Shown piece by piece: positions 1 through 9,180 of a stretch of 64,000 bases of DNA (positions are counted from its first letter, which is position 1; every line of letters starts with the position of its first letter). The notes under the pieces were generated by a model. That model had not been told where the DNA came from and did not search any database. It worked only from the letters and a program-made list of their open reading frames with translations. A program made the translations under genes and the position numbers. The stretch is from JBAZMA01 sp041649995 (GTDB lineage: Bacteria; Omnitrophota; Gorgyraeia; Velamenicoccales; Velamenicoccaceae). The stretch is taken from the NCBI GenBank assembly GCA_041649995.1, contig JBAZMA010000001.1, positions 62,001-126,000 on the forward strand. Reading direction: 5' to 3'.

Positions 1-1836
1 TCGTTGAATTTCTTCGATAATTTTGGTTTTACGAAAAACGGGGATGAACCCCGGCATTTTGTTATTTTTGACGCGGGGGAATTGACGCGGGACGTTCACA
101 CAGCCTCCCGCCTCATGGAACATTATCTGGCCAGCGGTGTCGAAGACAGGGCCGAGGCCCTGGGCCTTTTTGATCCGCAATGGGAGAGGTATTTCCGGCA
201 GACGATCCGCGAGAATTTTTCCATGCAAGACCTCAGGAGCCGCTGGAATTCCAAAAACGGCGGCTGTTCCTCACCCGTAATGAGACAAACAGGCCCGGCT
301 TCAAAGTCTCATTTGCGGCTGCCGGTTTCTGTCGGCCTGCCGAGGCTGTCGCGCCTTATGGAAAGCCGTTTGTCAAAAGGGTCGTCGCCGGTTTTCATCG
401 GCATGGACGGAGAACCGCTGGCCGGAAAAAGCTATCTGGCGGACAAGCTGGCCTCCGGCAGCCGCTGCCTGGTCATTCATTCCGATGATTTCCGGGAGAA
501 GACAACTTTGATTGATTGGAGGCGGATCAAGCACGCGCTCGACAGGGCCCTGGCCAGGGATCCTTTTCGGGCCGTCATCGTGGAAGGCTGGAGGCTTTTC
601 CTGGATCTGGGGCCAAAGTCTTTTGGTGAGCATGACAGGCTGGTGATCAACATGGATTTTTCCCTCAAGGTCCAGGTGTGGGCCGATGCCGAAACCAGGC
701 TTGCCGCGGCCCGACAAAGTTATCCGTACCTGGATCTTCCGATCCTGCGCTCTGCCCTTGAACCGGACAAAACAGAGATCTATCAGCCTCCTGCCTATGA
801 CCTGATCCTTGACAACAGCCGCCGGAGTGTTTCCTCTCCGGCCATAAATTGGCAGGGCCTGCGCCGCAGCCTGGGTTTGCCGCAGGAGGCTGAGGACATC
901 GAGGATCATCCTGAGGGAGATTTCGAACAATACATCCTCTCCGTCGCGCATTCCGCGAACCCGTATTCCATGTTTACCGAAGCGCTCTGCGCGCCCGGCG
1001 CGCGCGTGCTTATGCTCGGGGACCATCACGGCGCTCAAGGGTCCAGGGGATTTCCGATTTTTTTGAAAGAAGCCGTCCGCCGGATGAAGGAAGAGGCCGG
1101 TTTGACCAAAATTTTCGTCGAGATCAACCCCGAGGTTTATGAGAGGAGTTTCAAGCCGTTGTTCATTTCATGGCGGCGCAGCGGCGTGGAGGATTTTGCC
1201 TCATTTTTCAACTCTCTGCCCGATGTTCCGGGAAAAGAGCGTTGGTTGGGGGAGCTTTTTTACACCCACTGGCTGCCCATGCTGGATTGGGCGGAGCAAA
1301 ATGGCGTTGAGGTTTACGGTTTTGATATGCGCCGCAGACAGATTCTCGCAGGCCCGGAGGTCGGAGATTTTTCTCTCCCCTTGGCAGGCGGACGGACGGA
1401 AGAGGCGTTCGTCCAGCGCATCACAGAGCGCCTGGATCCCCGGGGGGCCGACAAGGCCCTGATCATTTGCGGGCAAAATCATACGGCCAGGACTCTTGCC
1501 CTGGACCGGCTGGGCCTTCGTCTTCGGCAGATCTTTGAGGACAGGATCACAAGCATCTTTTTCGTCCCCGGCGTCTACGCGGGGTTTTATGAGCGCGCCA
1601 GTATTTTTGAACGCTGCCTGCTTTCCGGTTTTCCCGTCGTGTCCCTGATGGGTCTGCCGGAAAGCCCTCTGGCCTCTATGCTCGTAGCCCGGGACAGCGC
1701 GGGAGAAAAGCCGTGGCAGACCGACCTGCCCTTCGCGTTTGATGATATCGACATCCTTCTGGGGGATTATGACGGCATGTTTTATTTTCGCGATGACCAG
1801 ACCCTGGCGCCTTATGTTATGCCGCGGCAGCCTTGA
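1..1836 (+). CDS. P-loop kinase-like / ChaN-like fusion protein (5' partial)
   Basis: The frame is open to the left window edge, so the true start may lie upstream; the first possible start is a TTG at base 4 (610 residues from there). Residues about 130-150 hold a Walker A-like motif (GMDGEPLAGKS) followed by a small-molecule-kinase-like region (HSDDFR, VIVEGWRLF). Residues about 315-510 resemble the ChaN/TraB haem-binding or gumN-like fold: MLGDHHGAQG near the start, an EINPE acidic strand and ICGQNHTART near the end. No signal peptide or membrane segment is visible. The kinase-like part recalls uridine kinase/phosphoribulokinase folds, but the substrate cannot be named. The combination of the two domains is unusual. 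It is followed by 176 bases without a gene. Confidence 0.6.
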   Translation, partial: SLNFFDNFGFTKNGDEPRHFVIFDAGELTRDVHTASRLMEHYLASGVEDRAEALGLFDPQWERYFRQTIRENFSMQDLRSRWNSKNGGCSSPVMRQTGPASKSHLRLPVSVGLPRLSRLMESRLSKGSSPVFIGMDGEPLAGKSYLADKLASGSRCLVIHSDDFREKTTLIDWRRIKHALDRALARDPFRAVIVEGWRLFLDLGPKSFGEHDRLVINMDFSLKVQVWADAETRLAAARQSYPYLDLPILRSALEPDKTEIYQPPAYDLILDNSRRSVSSPAINWQGLRRSLGLPQEAEDIEDHPEGDFEQYILSVAHSANPYSMFTEALCAPGARVLMLGDHHGAQGSRGFPIFLKEAVRRMKEEAGLTKIFVEINPEVYERSFKPLFISWRRSGVEDFASFFNSLPDVPGKERWLGELFYTHWLPMLDWAEQNGVEVYGFDMRRRQILAGPEVGDFSLPLAGGRTEEAFVQRITERLDPRGADKALIICGQNHTARTLALDRLGLRLRQIFEDRITSIFFVPGVYAGFYERASIFERCLLSGFPVVSLMGLPESPLASMLVARDSAGEKPWQTDLPFAFDDIDILLGDYDGMFYFRDDQTLAPYVMPRQP

Positions 1837-2012
1837 TTTATCGTCGGATAAGACGCCCCGGGAGGCCTTAGGAAAAGGCGGGAGGACGAGATTTTTAAGG
1901 GGATGTTTGAATGGATTCAAAGAGAAATAAATGGCTGTCATACAAGGGTTTAACGCAATAAAAAACAGAAATTAAGCTTGGAAAATCGTGAGGAAAGGAG
2001 GTAAAATAAATT

Positions 2013-2387
2013 ATGCGAAAAAGCAAAAGAAACCATTTGGAAATCGTGCCGAACGGCCCCGGGGCAGGGGATGACCGCAGAACATTCTGCCGGTTTTTTG
2101 TCAAAGACGTCCCTGTCCGTTTCAAGGACCTGAAATTCGGCGCGAAAGGTGAGGGAGTGTGCAGGGATTTCGGCGGCGGGGGTGCCGGCATGGATAGTCC
2201 CGTCGGAATGAGGCTCAAGACGCCGCTGGAAATGTGGTTCGATTTCGCGGATGGATTTGAGCCGATGCATCTTTTGGGGCGTGTTGTCTGGGCAAGAGGA
2301 GAAGGGGCTTCCTGGAAACTCGGCGTGTCGTTTGACAGGCAGAGGCTGATGAGCATGTCCAGGATTCTTAAGGATATCCAAGGCTAG
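2013..2387 (+). CDS. PilZ-domain protein, degenerate
   Basis: A 124-residue protein with a PilZ-like barrel: the RxxxR-type element (RTFCR) at about residue 22, then a DFGGGGAGM stretch where canonical PilZ domains have D/NxSxxG, and a final VVWARGEG...LGVSF strand. PilZ domains bind cyclic di-GMP; the Ser-to-Gly change in the second motif may weaken binding (inference). The start is fixed by a strong ribosome site AAAGGAGGT ten bases before the ATG. It lies 31 bases before a second PilZ gene, so the two are probably co-transcribed. Confidence 0.65.
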   Translation: MRKSKRNHLEIVPNGPGAGDDRRTFCRFFVKDVPVRFKDLKFGAKGEGVCRDFGGGGAGMDSPVGMRLKTPLEMWFDFADGFEPMHLLGRVVWARGEGASWKLGVSFDRQRLMSMSRILKDIQG

Positions 2388-2418
2388 AGAACAAAGCTTG
2401 GCTAATGCGGAGGTTCCC

Positions 2419-2799
2419 ATGGATGAAAGAAGGAGTTCGGTCCGATGGAACATCAGCTTGCCGATTCGCTACATGGGGTGTTCCAAGCACAATGAAGGAT
2501 TCGCCCACACAAGGGACTTGAGCACAACAGGCGCGTGTGTGGAGACCGTTGAAAAACACAAGGCCGGAGATCATCTGAATGTCATGCTGGAGTTTCCCGG
2601 GGATAAAGACCGGGTTTGCATCGATTCGGAGGTTGTCTGGCAGAAGGCCTCGCAGGGTTTGAAGGAGGAATATAACTATTTAACAGGATTGGTGTTCAGG
2701 AAAATCAGGGATAGCCATAAACAGTGTATTCTTGATTATGTGATCGACAGCCATCCTGACCAATTGAGAAACCGCTGGTGGCAGGGTCTGGGGGCTTGA
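2419..2799 (+). CDS. PilZ-domain protein
   Basis: A 126-residue single-domain PilZ protein. The N-terminal RRSSVRW gives the RxxxR motif and DLSTTGACV supplies the D/NxSxxG motif, so both cyclic di-GMP contacts look intact, unlike the upstream neighbour. The barrel ends with LTGLVFRKI followed by an amphipathic tail. The ATG at 2419 is preferred over a TTG at 2398 because GGAGG sits five bases upstream of it. PilZ proteins act as cytoplasmic effectors for motility or exopolysaccharide output; the partner is not visible here. Confidence 0.8.
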   Translation: MDERRSSVRWNISLPIRYMGCSKHNEGFAHTRDLSTTGACVETVEKHKAGDHLNVMLEFPGDKDRVCIDSEVVWQKASQGLKEEYNYLTGLVFRKIRDSHKQCILDYVIDSHPDQLRNRWWQGLGA

Positions 2800-2836
2800 A
2801 AAGGGCGCGCTAAAGGCCTTTTAAGGGGCATGACAT

Positions 2837-2902
2837 CTTTTCTTCCGTCGTTTGGAAGAAAAGCCGGATAGAAAATGCTTGAAAATAGGCCAGGAAAGGC
2901 CT
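2837..2902 (+). terminator. two hairpins after the PilZ pair, weak terminator candidate
   Basis: A 10-bp stem (CTTTTCTTCC pairing with GGAAGAAAAG, loop of 7) at 2837-2863 is followed by a 5-bp AGGCC/GGCCT hairpin at 2887-2902 and GTTTTCC. There is no long T run, so termination is only probable. The gap 2800-3114 otherwise holds the promoter and leader of the next gene. Confidence 0.4.
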
Positions 2903-2957
2903 GTTTTCCCCGTGTTTATCCTGAGAGCCCCGCCGTTTTTTCCAAGTCAATAAATCC

Positions 2958-2985
2958 TTGACATTTAAGGCTGTTATGCTAAACT
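2958..2985 (+). promoter_or_regulatory. sigma-70-type promoter for the GH94 gene
   Basis: TTGACA at 2958-2963, spacer of 16, TAAACT at 2980-2985. Transcription would begin near 2992, giving a leader of about 120 nt to the ATG at 3115, where AAAGGAGA at 3096-3103 is the ribosome site. Confidence 0.6.
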
Positions 2986-3114
2986 TTTTGAATCTATTTT
3001 TGGACTTTAGTCTTGGATATTAACCCCCTTCAAGGTCCTCGTCAAAAGCCTCGGTCTTAACCAAAGACTCTTTAGGTTTAAGTCAGGCCCACAGCAAAGG
3101 AGAAAAGCACTCGT

Positions 3115-5559
3115 ATGAAGTACGGCCACTTCTCTTCGGATGGACTTGAGTTCATAACAACCGACCCTGTAACGCCAACCCCCTGGATCAATTATCTGAC
3201 GAATGAGACCTATTGCGCCATCATTTCCCAGTGCGCGGGCGGATATAGTTTTTACCGGGACTGCCGCACGGACAGGATCACACGCTGGGCCCCTGATTAC
3301 AAAAATTTCGACCGCCCTGGCCGTTATATATATGTAAAGGAATCCAAGGGCCAGAAGTCGCGGGCAAAGAACGGGAAAGTCTGGTCTTTGACATACCAGC
3401 CTTTGCGCGTGGAGCTTGACTCCTACGAATGCCGCCACGGCCTCGGTTACACGGTCATTTCTTCCTCGTATAACGGCGTCTCCTCGAAAATCACCTATTT
3501 TGTCCCCGCCCATGACGATTGCGAACTGTGGCTTGTTTCCCTGACCAACGATACCAAGAAGGAAAAGAAACTGGAGCTCTATCCTTACGTGGAATGGCTC
3601 GTCGGGGATTACCACGAGGAACTGCGTTATCGCAACATCATGAACCTTTATAACCGGATGTGGTTTGATGAGAACCATCAGCTGATCTTCGGCTGGAAGA
3701 CGGCGTTCTGGCAGGGGATGAATATCAAGGAATTCAAAAATTTCTCTTTCTTCGCCACGACTCTCGACGTGAAAGGATACGCCACCCGCAAGGCCGAGTT
3801 CCTCGGCCGCTATAACACCGAGGAGAAGCCGCAGGGCATCCTGGACGGCAAGTTCAAGAACACGGGGCTGTGCGCCGGGGAAGACGGGATCGCGTGTTTC
3901 CGGCATCAGGTCAAGCTGGCGCCGGGCCAGACCAGGGAATTTGTCGTCATCCTCGGGGAAACAGAGGGCCAGGCCAATGCCGTCAAGCTTGTGGAAAAAT
4001 ACCGGGATTTGAACCGCGTCAAGGACAGCCTGAAGGAAACCCGCGAGCTTTGGCGCAAAAGGATCGCGGATAATATCACGGTCCGCACCCCTGACACGGA
4101 TTTCGACACCATGGTCAACACCTGGATGAAGTACCAGGTGTATATCTGCAACCTCTGGTCCCGTTCCCCGTCGTTCTATCATGAGGGGTCCGGCGGAAGG
4201 GGCTACAGGGATTCCTGTCAGGATTCCGAATCCATTGTTTCGATCAATCACGACCTGACCCGCAAGCGCGTCCTCCATCTGGCGTCTTTGATCCGCAGGG
4301 ACGGCACATCGGCTCCCGGCTGGTCGGACACGCAGGGGCCGGCTGCCCACAGGCCGAACAAAGACCATCAGGTCTGGCTGACGGCGACCGTGCGCGCCTA
4401 TATCCAGGAAACCGGCGACCGGGCCATCCTGGAGGAGTACACGCCTTATCTCAAAGACAAATGGATCGACGGGTGGGAAATCGACACGCAGCACAAAGGC
4501 GGCCCTTCGACAGACGGAGAAGGCACGCTGTATGAACACCTGGAAAAAAATCTGAATTACTGTTTTAACGACGTGGGCGAACGCGGTTTGCCGAAGATCG
4601 GGCACGCGGACTGGAACGACGCGATCGACGCGGCCGGCAAGAAACACAAGGGCGAAAGCGTGTGGCTGGCGCAGGCCCTGGTGCGTTCCCTGAAATATTT
4701 CGCCGAACTGGCGGAACTCAAAGGAGAACAGGCCAAGGCCGCCGAGTTCCTGCAGAAGGCCAAGACCATGACCGAGCGCGTCAATGATGTCTGCTGGGAC
4801 GGGGAATGGTATAAACGCGGGTTTACGGACGAAGGGATCGCCTACGGAACCAAAACGTATGAAGGCGGCAAAATCTTTACCAACACCCAGTCCTGGGCGG
4901 TCTTAAGCGGCATCGCCGAAGGCGAGCGTCTTCAGAAAGTCTTGAAGTCCGTGGACCGTTATCTCGACGGGCCTCACGGCCTGGCCCTGTTCTATCCGGC
5001 CTATAGTTCTTTTCGGCCCGAACTCGGCCGCATCAGCATGTTCGCCGAAGGCACCAAAGAGAACGCGGCTGTGTTCTGTCACGCGGCGCATTTTATGATC
5101 GTGGCCTATTGCCTGGCGGGCAAAGGAAACAGGGCCTATGAATCCCTGTGCAAGATCATGCCCAACAAGCAGAAAAATTACGACCTTTATAAGGCCGAGC
5201 CTTATGTGTACGCCGAGTATCTGGTGGGCCCTGAGAATCCTTACCGTTACGGCGAGGGGCAGTTCACCTGGATCACGGGGGCTTCGGGCTGGGCTTTTAT
5301 GGCGGCGACGGAATGGATCCTGGGCGTCAGGCGGGATTACGACGGCCTTCTCCTGGATCCCTGTCTGCCGTCTTCCTGGAAAAAATGTTCGATCCGCCGT
5401 CCTTTCCGCGGCGACGTCTATGACGTCGAGATCGAGAACCCCAAGGGCGTGGAAAAAGGCGTGCGCGAGGTCTATGTGGACGGCGTCAGGATCGACGGGA
5501 ATCTCGTGAAGCCGGCCGGCGACGGCAAGACGCACCAGGTGCGCGTTGTGATGGGGTGA
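3115..5559 (+). CDS. GH94 disaccharide phosphorylase (cellobiose/chitobiose phosphorylase-like)
   Basis: An 814-residue cytoplasmic protein close to the usual length of GH94 phosphorylases (about 800-820). The N-terminus (KYGHF..., TPTPWINYL, AGGYSFYRD) and the GRGYRDSCQD and GHADWNDAID motifs (the latter at about 496-505, holding the family's catalytic acid) are typical. Such enzymes cleave a beta-linked disaccharide with phosphate, releasing a sugar 1-phosphate and saving ATP. The C-terminus (VENPKGVEKGV...) and FDRPG near residue 70 resemble chitobiose phosphorylase as much as cellobiose phosphorylase, so the exact sugar is open. No signal peptide. It lies upstream of a sugar importer, fitting phosphorolysis of an imported oligosaccharide. 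Confidence 0.85.
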   Translation: MKYGHFSSDGLEFITTDPVTPTPWINYLTNETYCAIISQCAGGYSFYRDCRTDRITRWAPDYKNFDRPGRYIYVKESKGQKSRAKNGKVWSLTYQPLRVELDSYECRHGLGYTVISSSYNGVSSKITYFVPAHDDCELWLVSLTNDTKKEKKLELYPYVEWLVGDYHEELRYRNIMNLYNRMWFDENHQLIFGWKTAFWQGMNIKEFKNFSFFATTLDVKGYATRKAEFLGRYNTEEKPQGILDGKFKNTGLCAGEDGIACFRHQVKLAPGQTREFVVILGETEGQANAVKLVEKYRDLNRVKDSLKETRELWRKRIADNITVRTPDTDFDTMVNTWMKYQVYICNLWSRSPSFYHEGSGGRGYRDSCQDSESIVSINHDLTRKRVLHLASLIRRDGTSAPGWSDTQGPAAHRPNKDHQVWLTATVRAYIQETGDRAILEEYTPYLKDKWIDGWEIDTQHKGGPSTDGEGTLYEHLEKNLNYCFNDVGERGLPKIGHADWNDAIDAAGKKHKGESVWLAQALVRSLKYFAELAELKGEQAKAAEFLQKAKTMTERVNDVCWDGEWYKRGFTDEGIAYGTKTYEGGKIFTNTQSWAVLSGIAEGERLQKVLKSVDRYLDGPHGLALFYPAYSSFRPELGRISMFAEGTKENAAVFCHAAHFMIVAYCLAGKGNRAYESLCKIMPNKQKNYDLYKAEPYVYAEYLVGPENPYRYGEGQFTWITGASGWAFMAATEWILGVRRDYDGLLLDPCLPSSWKKCSIRRPFRGDVYDVEIENPKGVEKGVREVYVDGVRIDGNLVKPAGDGKTHQVRVVMG

Positions 5560-5733
5560 AAACACCGTAAGGACGCGCTCACTTTGTTCACCGGCGTGAG
5601 GACGAAAGACAAAAGAGATTTTTTTCAACACGAAAAGAAAACGTTGTATTAATTTTACATCCGCGCGTCCGAGACTCGCCGAAGGATGCGGACGTCCAAG
5701 CGGAGTAGATTCAGTTGAGAGAGGAGTGTCATC

Positions 5734-7032
5734 ATGAAAAAGACAATTCTCGTTGCGCTCTTGGGCGTATTGGCGTTCGGGCTGGTCATGGCCGGCTGCG
5801 GCACGGGCCAGGGGCCGGCGTCTACCGGAAAAAAGATCATGGTCTGGCACTGGATGACGGACAGGGAAGAGGCCTTTGAGGAACTGGCCCGCCGCTACGA
5901 AGCCCAGACCGGCGTCAAGGTGGTCTTCGAATTATACGCCCCCTCGGATGCCTATTCCCAGAAGGTCAGGGCCGCGGCTCAGGCCAGGGCCCTGCCGGAC
6001 ATCTTCGGGCTTCTGGGTGAAAAAAGGGATTTTGCCGCTTTTATCAAGGCCGGCCATATCGCCAGCCTCACAGAGGCCATGAATGCCTCAGGCGCCGCGT
6101 GGAAAGGCATGCTGTTTGAGAAGGCCCTGGCTGTCAATGAATTCAAGGCGGATAATCCTTTCGGCGTGGACGCGGGCATCTACGGCGTTCCTATCGACGT
6201 CATGAACATCCAGATGCTCTACAATAAAAAACTTTTGCGCAAGGCCGGTATCAACCAGGCCCCCGCGACCTGGAGTGAATTCGTGGACGCCTGCGCCAAG
6301 CTCAAGGCTGCCGGTATTCAGGGCCTGGTGAGCGGCTGGGGCGAGATCTGGATGATCGACTGCCTGGCTTCGAATTTCGCTTTTAATATCATGGGGCCTG
6401 AAAAGGTCTTTGCCACGTTCCGGGGGGAAGTGCCTTATTCCGACCCGGACTGGATAGCGGTGTTCAATCTCTTTAAGGAAATGGCCGAACAGGGCATGCT
6501 GGCCAACGGCATCGTCACGATGGTCAACAAGACCGCCGAACAGAATTTCGCGAATGAGCGTTCGGCGTTCGCCTTCAACGGCTCCTGGTGCGTGAACGTC
6601 TATCACGGGATGAACCCTGAACTGGAATACGGCGTTATGCTTCCGCCCAAGGTCAATGTCCGCAATAACGCCTATATCTGGGGCGGGGCGGGTTCTTCAC
6701 TTCTGGTCAATGACCGCTCTCTTGTCAAAGACGACGCCATCGCTTTCCTGAAATGGCTGACGGATACCGAACAGCAGGCCTATCTGTCGGAAACGACCCG
6801 CAATCTTCCGTCCAATCGCAAGGTCGTCGGGAAGCTTCCGGAAGTCCTTTCGGAGTTCGCCAAAGGCACGGATAACGTGACCCATCCCAATGTCTGGCCG
6901 GTGAACGAACTGCCCAAGGTGATCGAGCGTTTTGATAAAGGGATCCAGTCGGTGATCATCGGGGAGAAGACGCCGGAGAGGCTGGGAGCGGAATTGACAG
7001 CGCTCAAAAAAGAAGAAATGGCGAAAAAATAA
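5734..7032 (+). CDS. ABC sugar transporter, solute-binding lipoprotein
   Basis: A 432-residue family-1 solute-binding protein. The signal peptide ends in a lipobox (LVMAGC, Cys22), so the mature protein should be lipid-anchored in the periplasm. Features such as VWHWMTDREEAFEELARRYE and GVPIDVMNIQMLYNKKLL are typical of binding proteins for oligosaccharides in the CUT1 group. GGAG before the ATG supports the start. Three bases separate it from the first permease gene. The 174-base gap in front holds GC-rich inverted repeats (5640-5705) and an A/T-rich stretch that could be the promoter. Confidence 0.9.
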   Translation: MKKTILVALLGVLAFGLVMAGCGTGQGPASTGKKIMVWHWMTDREEAFEELARRYEAQTGVKVVFELYAPSDAYSQKVRAAAQARALPDIFGLLGEKRDFAAFIKAGHIASLTEAMNASGAAWKGMLFEKALAVNEFKADNPFGVDAGIYGVPIDVMNIQMLYNKKLLRKAGINQAPATWSEFVDACAKLKAAGIQGLVSGWGEIWMIDCLASNFAFNIMGPEKVFATFRGEVPYSDPDWIAVFNLFKEMAEQGMLANGIVTMVNKTAEQNFANERSAFAFNGSWCVNVYHGMNPELEYGVMLPPKVNVRNNAYIWGGAGSSLLVNDRSLVKDDAIAFLKWLTDTEQQAYLSETTRNLPSNRKVVGKLPEVLSEFAKGTDNVTHPNVWPVNELPKVIERFDKGIQSVIIGEKTPERLGAELTALKKEEMAKK

Positions 7033-7035
7033 GAT

Positions 7036-8100
7036 ATGATCGCAGCCAAAATCAGCCAGTTCTACAATTTCCTGCATAACGCGCCGCCGAAACAGAAGAT
7101 CTTCTTCGGTCTCGGGCTCGGCGTGGCGCTGGAGGTCGCGTTTTTGAATTTCCACGACTCCATGGTGTTCTGGTTTGTCGCCTACGGATTCGTGACGTCC
7201 GTTCTTCTCTTTCTGGTCCTGACCAATATCTTCAAGAAGAGCCTGTCGTCTTTCTTTTTTGTTCTGCCGGCGCTGGCGATCTTTTCGATCTTCTACATTT
7301 ATCCGTTTTTCAAAGTGCTGCAGCTGAGCCATCACGCCTGGGACGGCATTTCTCCCAAGATGTTGTTTGTCGGATTGGGCAATTTCCGCGAGATCCTGCA
7401 GGACAGGATCTGGTGGGTTTCCATGCGTAACGCCGGCTATATCACGCTGGTGGCCTTGACCCTTCAGAATGTCCTGGCTCTGTCGCTGGCCTTGGCCTGC
7501 GACAGGCAGATCAGGGCCAAGAATTTTTTCCGCGTGATCTTTTTCATCCCGCCGGTCCTCTCCGAAGTCGTTGTCGGGTTGATCTGGCGCTGGATCTATG
7601 ACGGGGATTACGGCCTTCTGAATCACACGCTGGGCCTTATCGGAGCGCAAGACCTGGCCCGCAGCTGGCTGTCGGACCCGAAAACGGCGCTGACCTGCGT
7701 GGCGATCATTCATAGCTGGAAAGGGTTCGGCTGGGGTTTTATGATCCTTCTGGCCGGCCTGCAAACGATCCCCAGGGAACTCTACGAGGCCGCCCGGGTC
7801 GACGGGGCCAACGTCTGGCAGACCTTCAGAAACGTGACCATCCCGCTCATGATCCCCGTGTTCGTCCTTGTCATGATCTTGACGATCCTGGGATCCATGC
7901 AGGTGTTTGTCCTGATCCTGTCGATGACCGGGGGAGGCCCGGGGTATCACACCGAGGTGCCTGTGACCAGGATCCTGGCATCCATGCAGGGGTCTTCGAT
8001 GTTCGGCTATGCCTGCGCGCAGGGCATTTCCTTCGGCCTGATCCTGATGATGGTCTCTTTCGTCCAGATGGGAATATCGCGTAAACTGAAACAGGCCTGA
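7036..8100 (+). CDS. ABC sugar transporter permease, MalF type
   Basis: A 354-residue inner-membrane protein with two extra N-terminal hydrophobic segments (about residues 18-70) before the usual six-helix permease core. The EAA loop that contacts the ATPase is visible at about 248-270 (ELYEAARVDGANVWQTF). It starts three bases after the binding-protein stop, so the two are translated as one unit. The partner permease follows after an 87-base gap with a hairpin. Confidence 0.9.
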   Translation: MIAAKISQFYNFLHNAPPKQKIFFGLGLGVALEVAFLNFHDSMVFWFVAYGFVTSVLLFLVLTNIFKKSLSSFFFVLPALAIFSIFYIYPFFKVLQLSHHAWDGISPKMLFVGLGNFREILQDRIWWVSMRNAGYITLVALTLQNVLALSLALACDRQIRAKNFFRVIFFIPPVLSEVVVGLIWRWIYDGDYGLLNHTLGLIGAQDLARSWLSDPKTALTCVAIIHSWKGFGWGFMILLAGLQTIPRELYEAARVDGANVWQTFRNVTIPLMIPVFVLVMILTILGSMQVFVLILSMTGGGPGYHTEVPVTRILASMQGSSMFGYACAQGISFGLILMMVSFVQMGISRKLKQA

Positions 8101-8127
8101 TTCGTCTATATATAATAATGAGCGCCC

Positions 8128-8154
8128 GAAAGACGGGTTGAAATCCGGTCTTTC
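8128..8154 (+). promoter_or_regulatory. intercistronic hairpin between permease genes
   Basis: GAAAGAC (8128-8134) pairs with GTCTTTC (8148-8154), with inner GG/CC pairing. There is no T run, so it looks like a stability or processing element rather than a terminator. A TATAAT-like box lies just upstream at 8110-8115. Confidence 0.4.
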
Positions 8155-8187
8155 AGTTTGCGGATCTCCAAACACAATGAGGAATCT

Positions 8188-9129
8188 ATGAGGCTAAACA
8201 AGTACATCTTCGCCCAGCACGCGTCCGGGACCCTGATCAATGTTTTTCTGATCGCTGTGGCCGCGACCTGCGTGTTCCCGCTCCTGTGGATGTTCGGCTC
8301 CAGCTTAAAGACACAGAGCACGATCTTCTCCGACATGAGCATCATTCCCTCTTCCATGCATTGGGAAAATTTTTATCTGGCGTGGACAAAGGGCGGATTC
8401 GGCATGTATTTTTTGAACAGCCTTTTCTACACGACGATCGTCGTTTTCGGCATCGTGATCGTTTCTTCCCTGGCGGCTTACGCGTTCTCGCGCATGAATT
8501 TTCCGGGGAAGAACCTTCTGTTTTTTATGTTCCTGGCCGCCATGATGATCCCCCTTCCGGGAAGCTTTGTTCCGCTCTACGTGTTGGTCAACAATGTCCG
8601 TAACGTCCTTTTGAACGTTTTGTCGGCGGCCACGCCGTTCCTTTTGAAGGTCCTTCCCGACCATATTGTTTACAGCGCCAACTCTTTCATCGAGTCCCAG
8701 TTTTATCCGCGCACCGCCTATATCCTGAGCATGATCAACGTGGGCCTGTCGTTCAGTATTTTTATGCTCAAGACCTTTTTTGACCGGATGCCCAAGGAAC
8801 TCGAGGACGCCGCCCGTATCGACGGGTGTTCCAGGCTGGGCATCTGGAGGCACGTGGCCCTTCCTTTGGCCAAGCCCGCCATCGCCGTGATCATCATTTA
8901 TAACGCCTTGAATGTCTGGAACGAATATATCCTGGCCAATCTGATCCTTTCTTCCAAAAATCTCATGCCCCTGCAAAGAGGCCTCATGGTCTTTCAGGGC
9001 GAGCACATCACGCAGTATCCTTTGTTGATGGCGGGCATGACGATCACGGTCGTGCCTATCCTGATCATTTATCTGGCGATGCAGCGTTTTATTATCAAAG
9101 GGATCACGGCGGGGGCCGTGGTCGGTTAA
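8188..9129 (+). CDS. ABC sugar transporter permease, MalG type
   Basis: A 313-residue inner-membrane permease with six predicted segments and the EAA loop ELEDAARIDGCSRLGIW at about 204-220. The ATG at 8188 is chosen over a TTG at 8158, which would add ten residues reading through the 3' side of an intercistronic hairpin; AGGA lies four bases before this ATG. With the MalF-type partner it forms the channel of an oligosaccharide importer. No ATPase gene follows, so a shared MsmX/MalK-type ATPase encoded elsewhere must drive it (inference). Confidence 0.9.
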   Translation: MRLNKYIFAQHASGTLINVFLIAVAATCVFPLLWMFGSSLKTQSTIFSDMSIIPSSMHWENFYLAWTKGGFGMYFLNSLFYTTIVVFGIVIVSSLAAYAFSRMNFPGKNLLFFMFLAAMMIPLPGSFVPLYVLVNNVRNVLLNVLSAATPFLLKVLPDHIVYSANSFIESQFYPRTAYILSMINVGLSFSIFMLKTFFDRMPKELEDAARIDGCSRLGIWRHVALPLAKPAIAVIIIYNALNVWNEYILANLILSSKNLMPLQRGLMVFQGEHITQYPLLMAGMTITVVPILIIYLAMQRFIIKGITAGAVVG

Positions 9130-9180
9130 AAGAAAAGAGTCAAAACGAGCAACCGAAAAAAATCCTAACGAGGCGGTCTT

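Noticed and set aside
3007..4647. Long reverse-strand open frame of 546 codons inside the GH94 gene
   Set aside because: It is the antisense of a well-supported enzyme gene in high-GC codon usage and encodes no recognisable domain.
6697..8175. Reverse-strand open frame of 492 codons across the permease genes
   Set aside because: Its product is His/Arg/Gln-rich low-complexity sequence typical of a shadow frame, while the + strand has clear transporter genes.
8158..8187. TTG start extending the MalG-type permease by ten residues
   Set aside because: It lies by the intercistronic hairpin with no ribosome site, and the ATG at 8188 begins a normal permease N-terminus.
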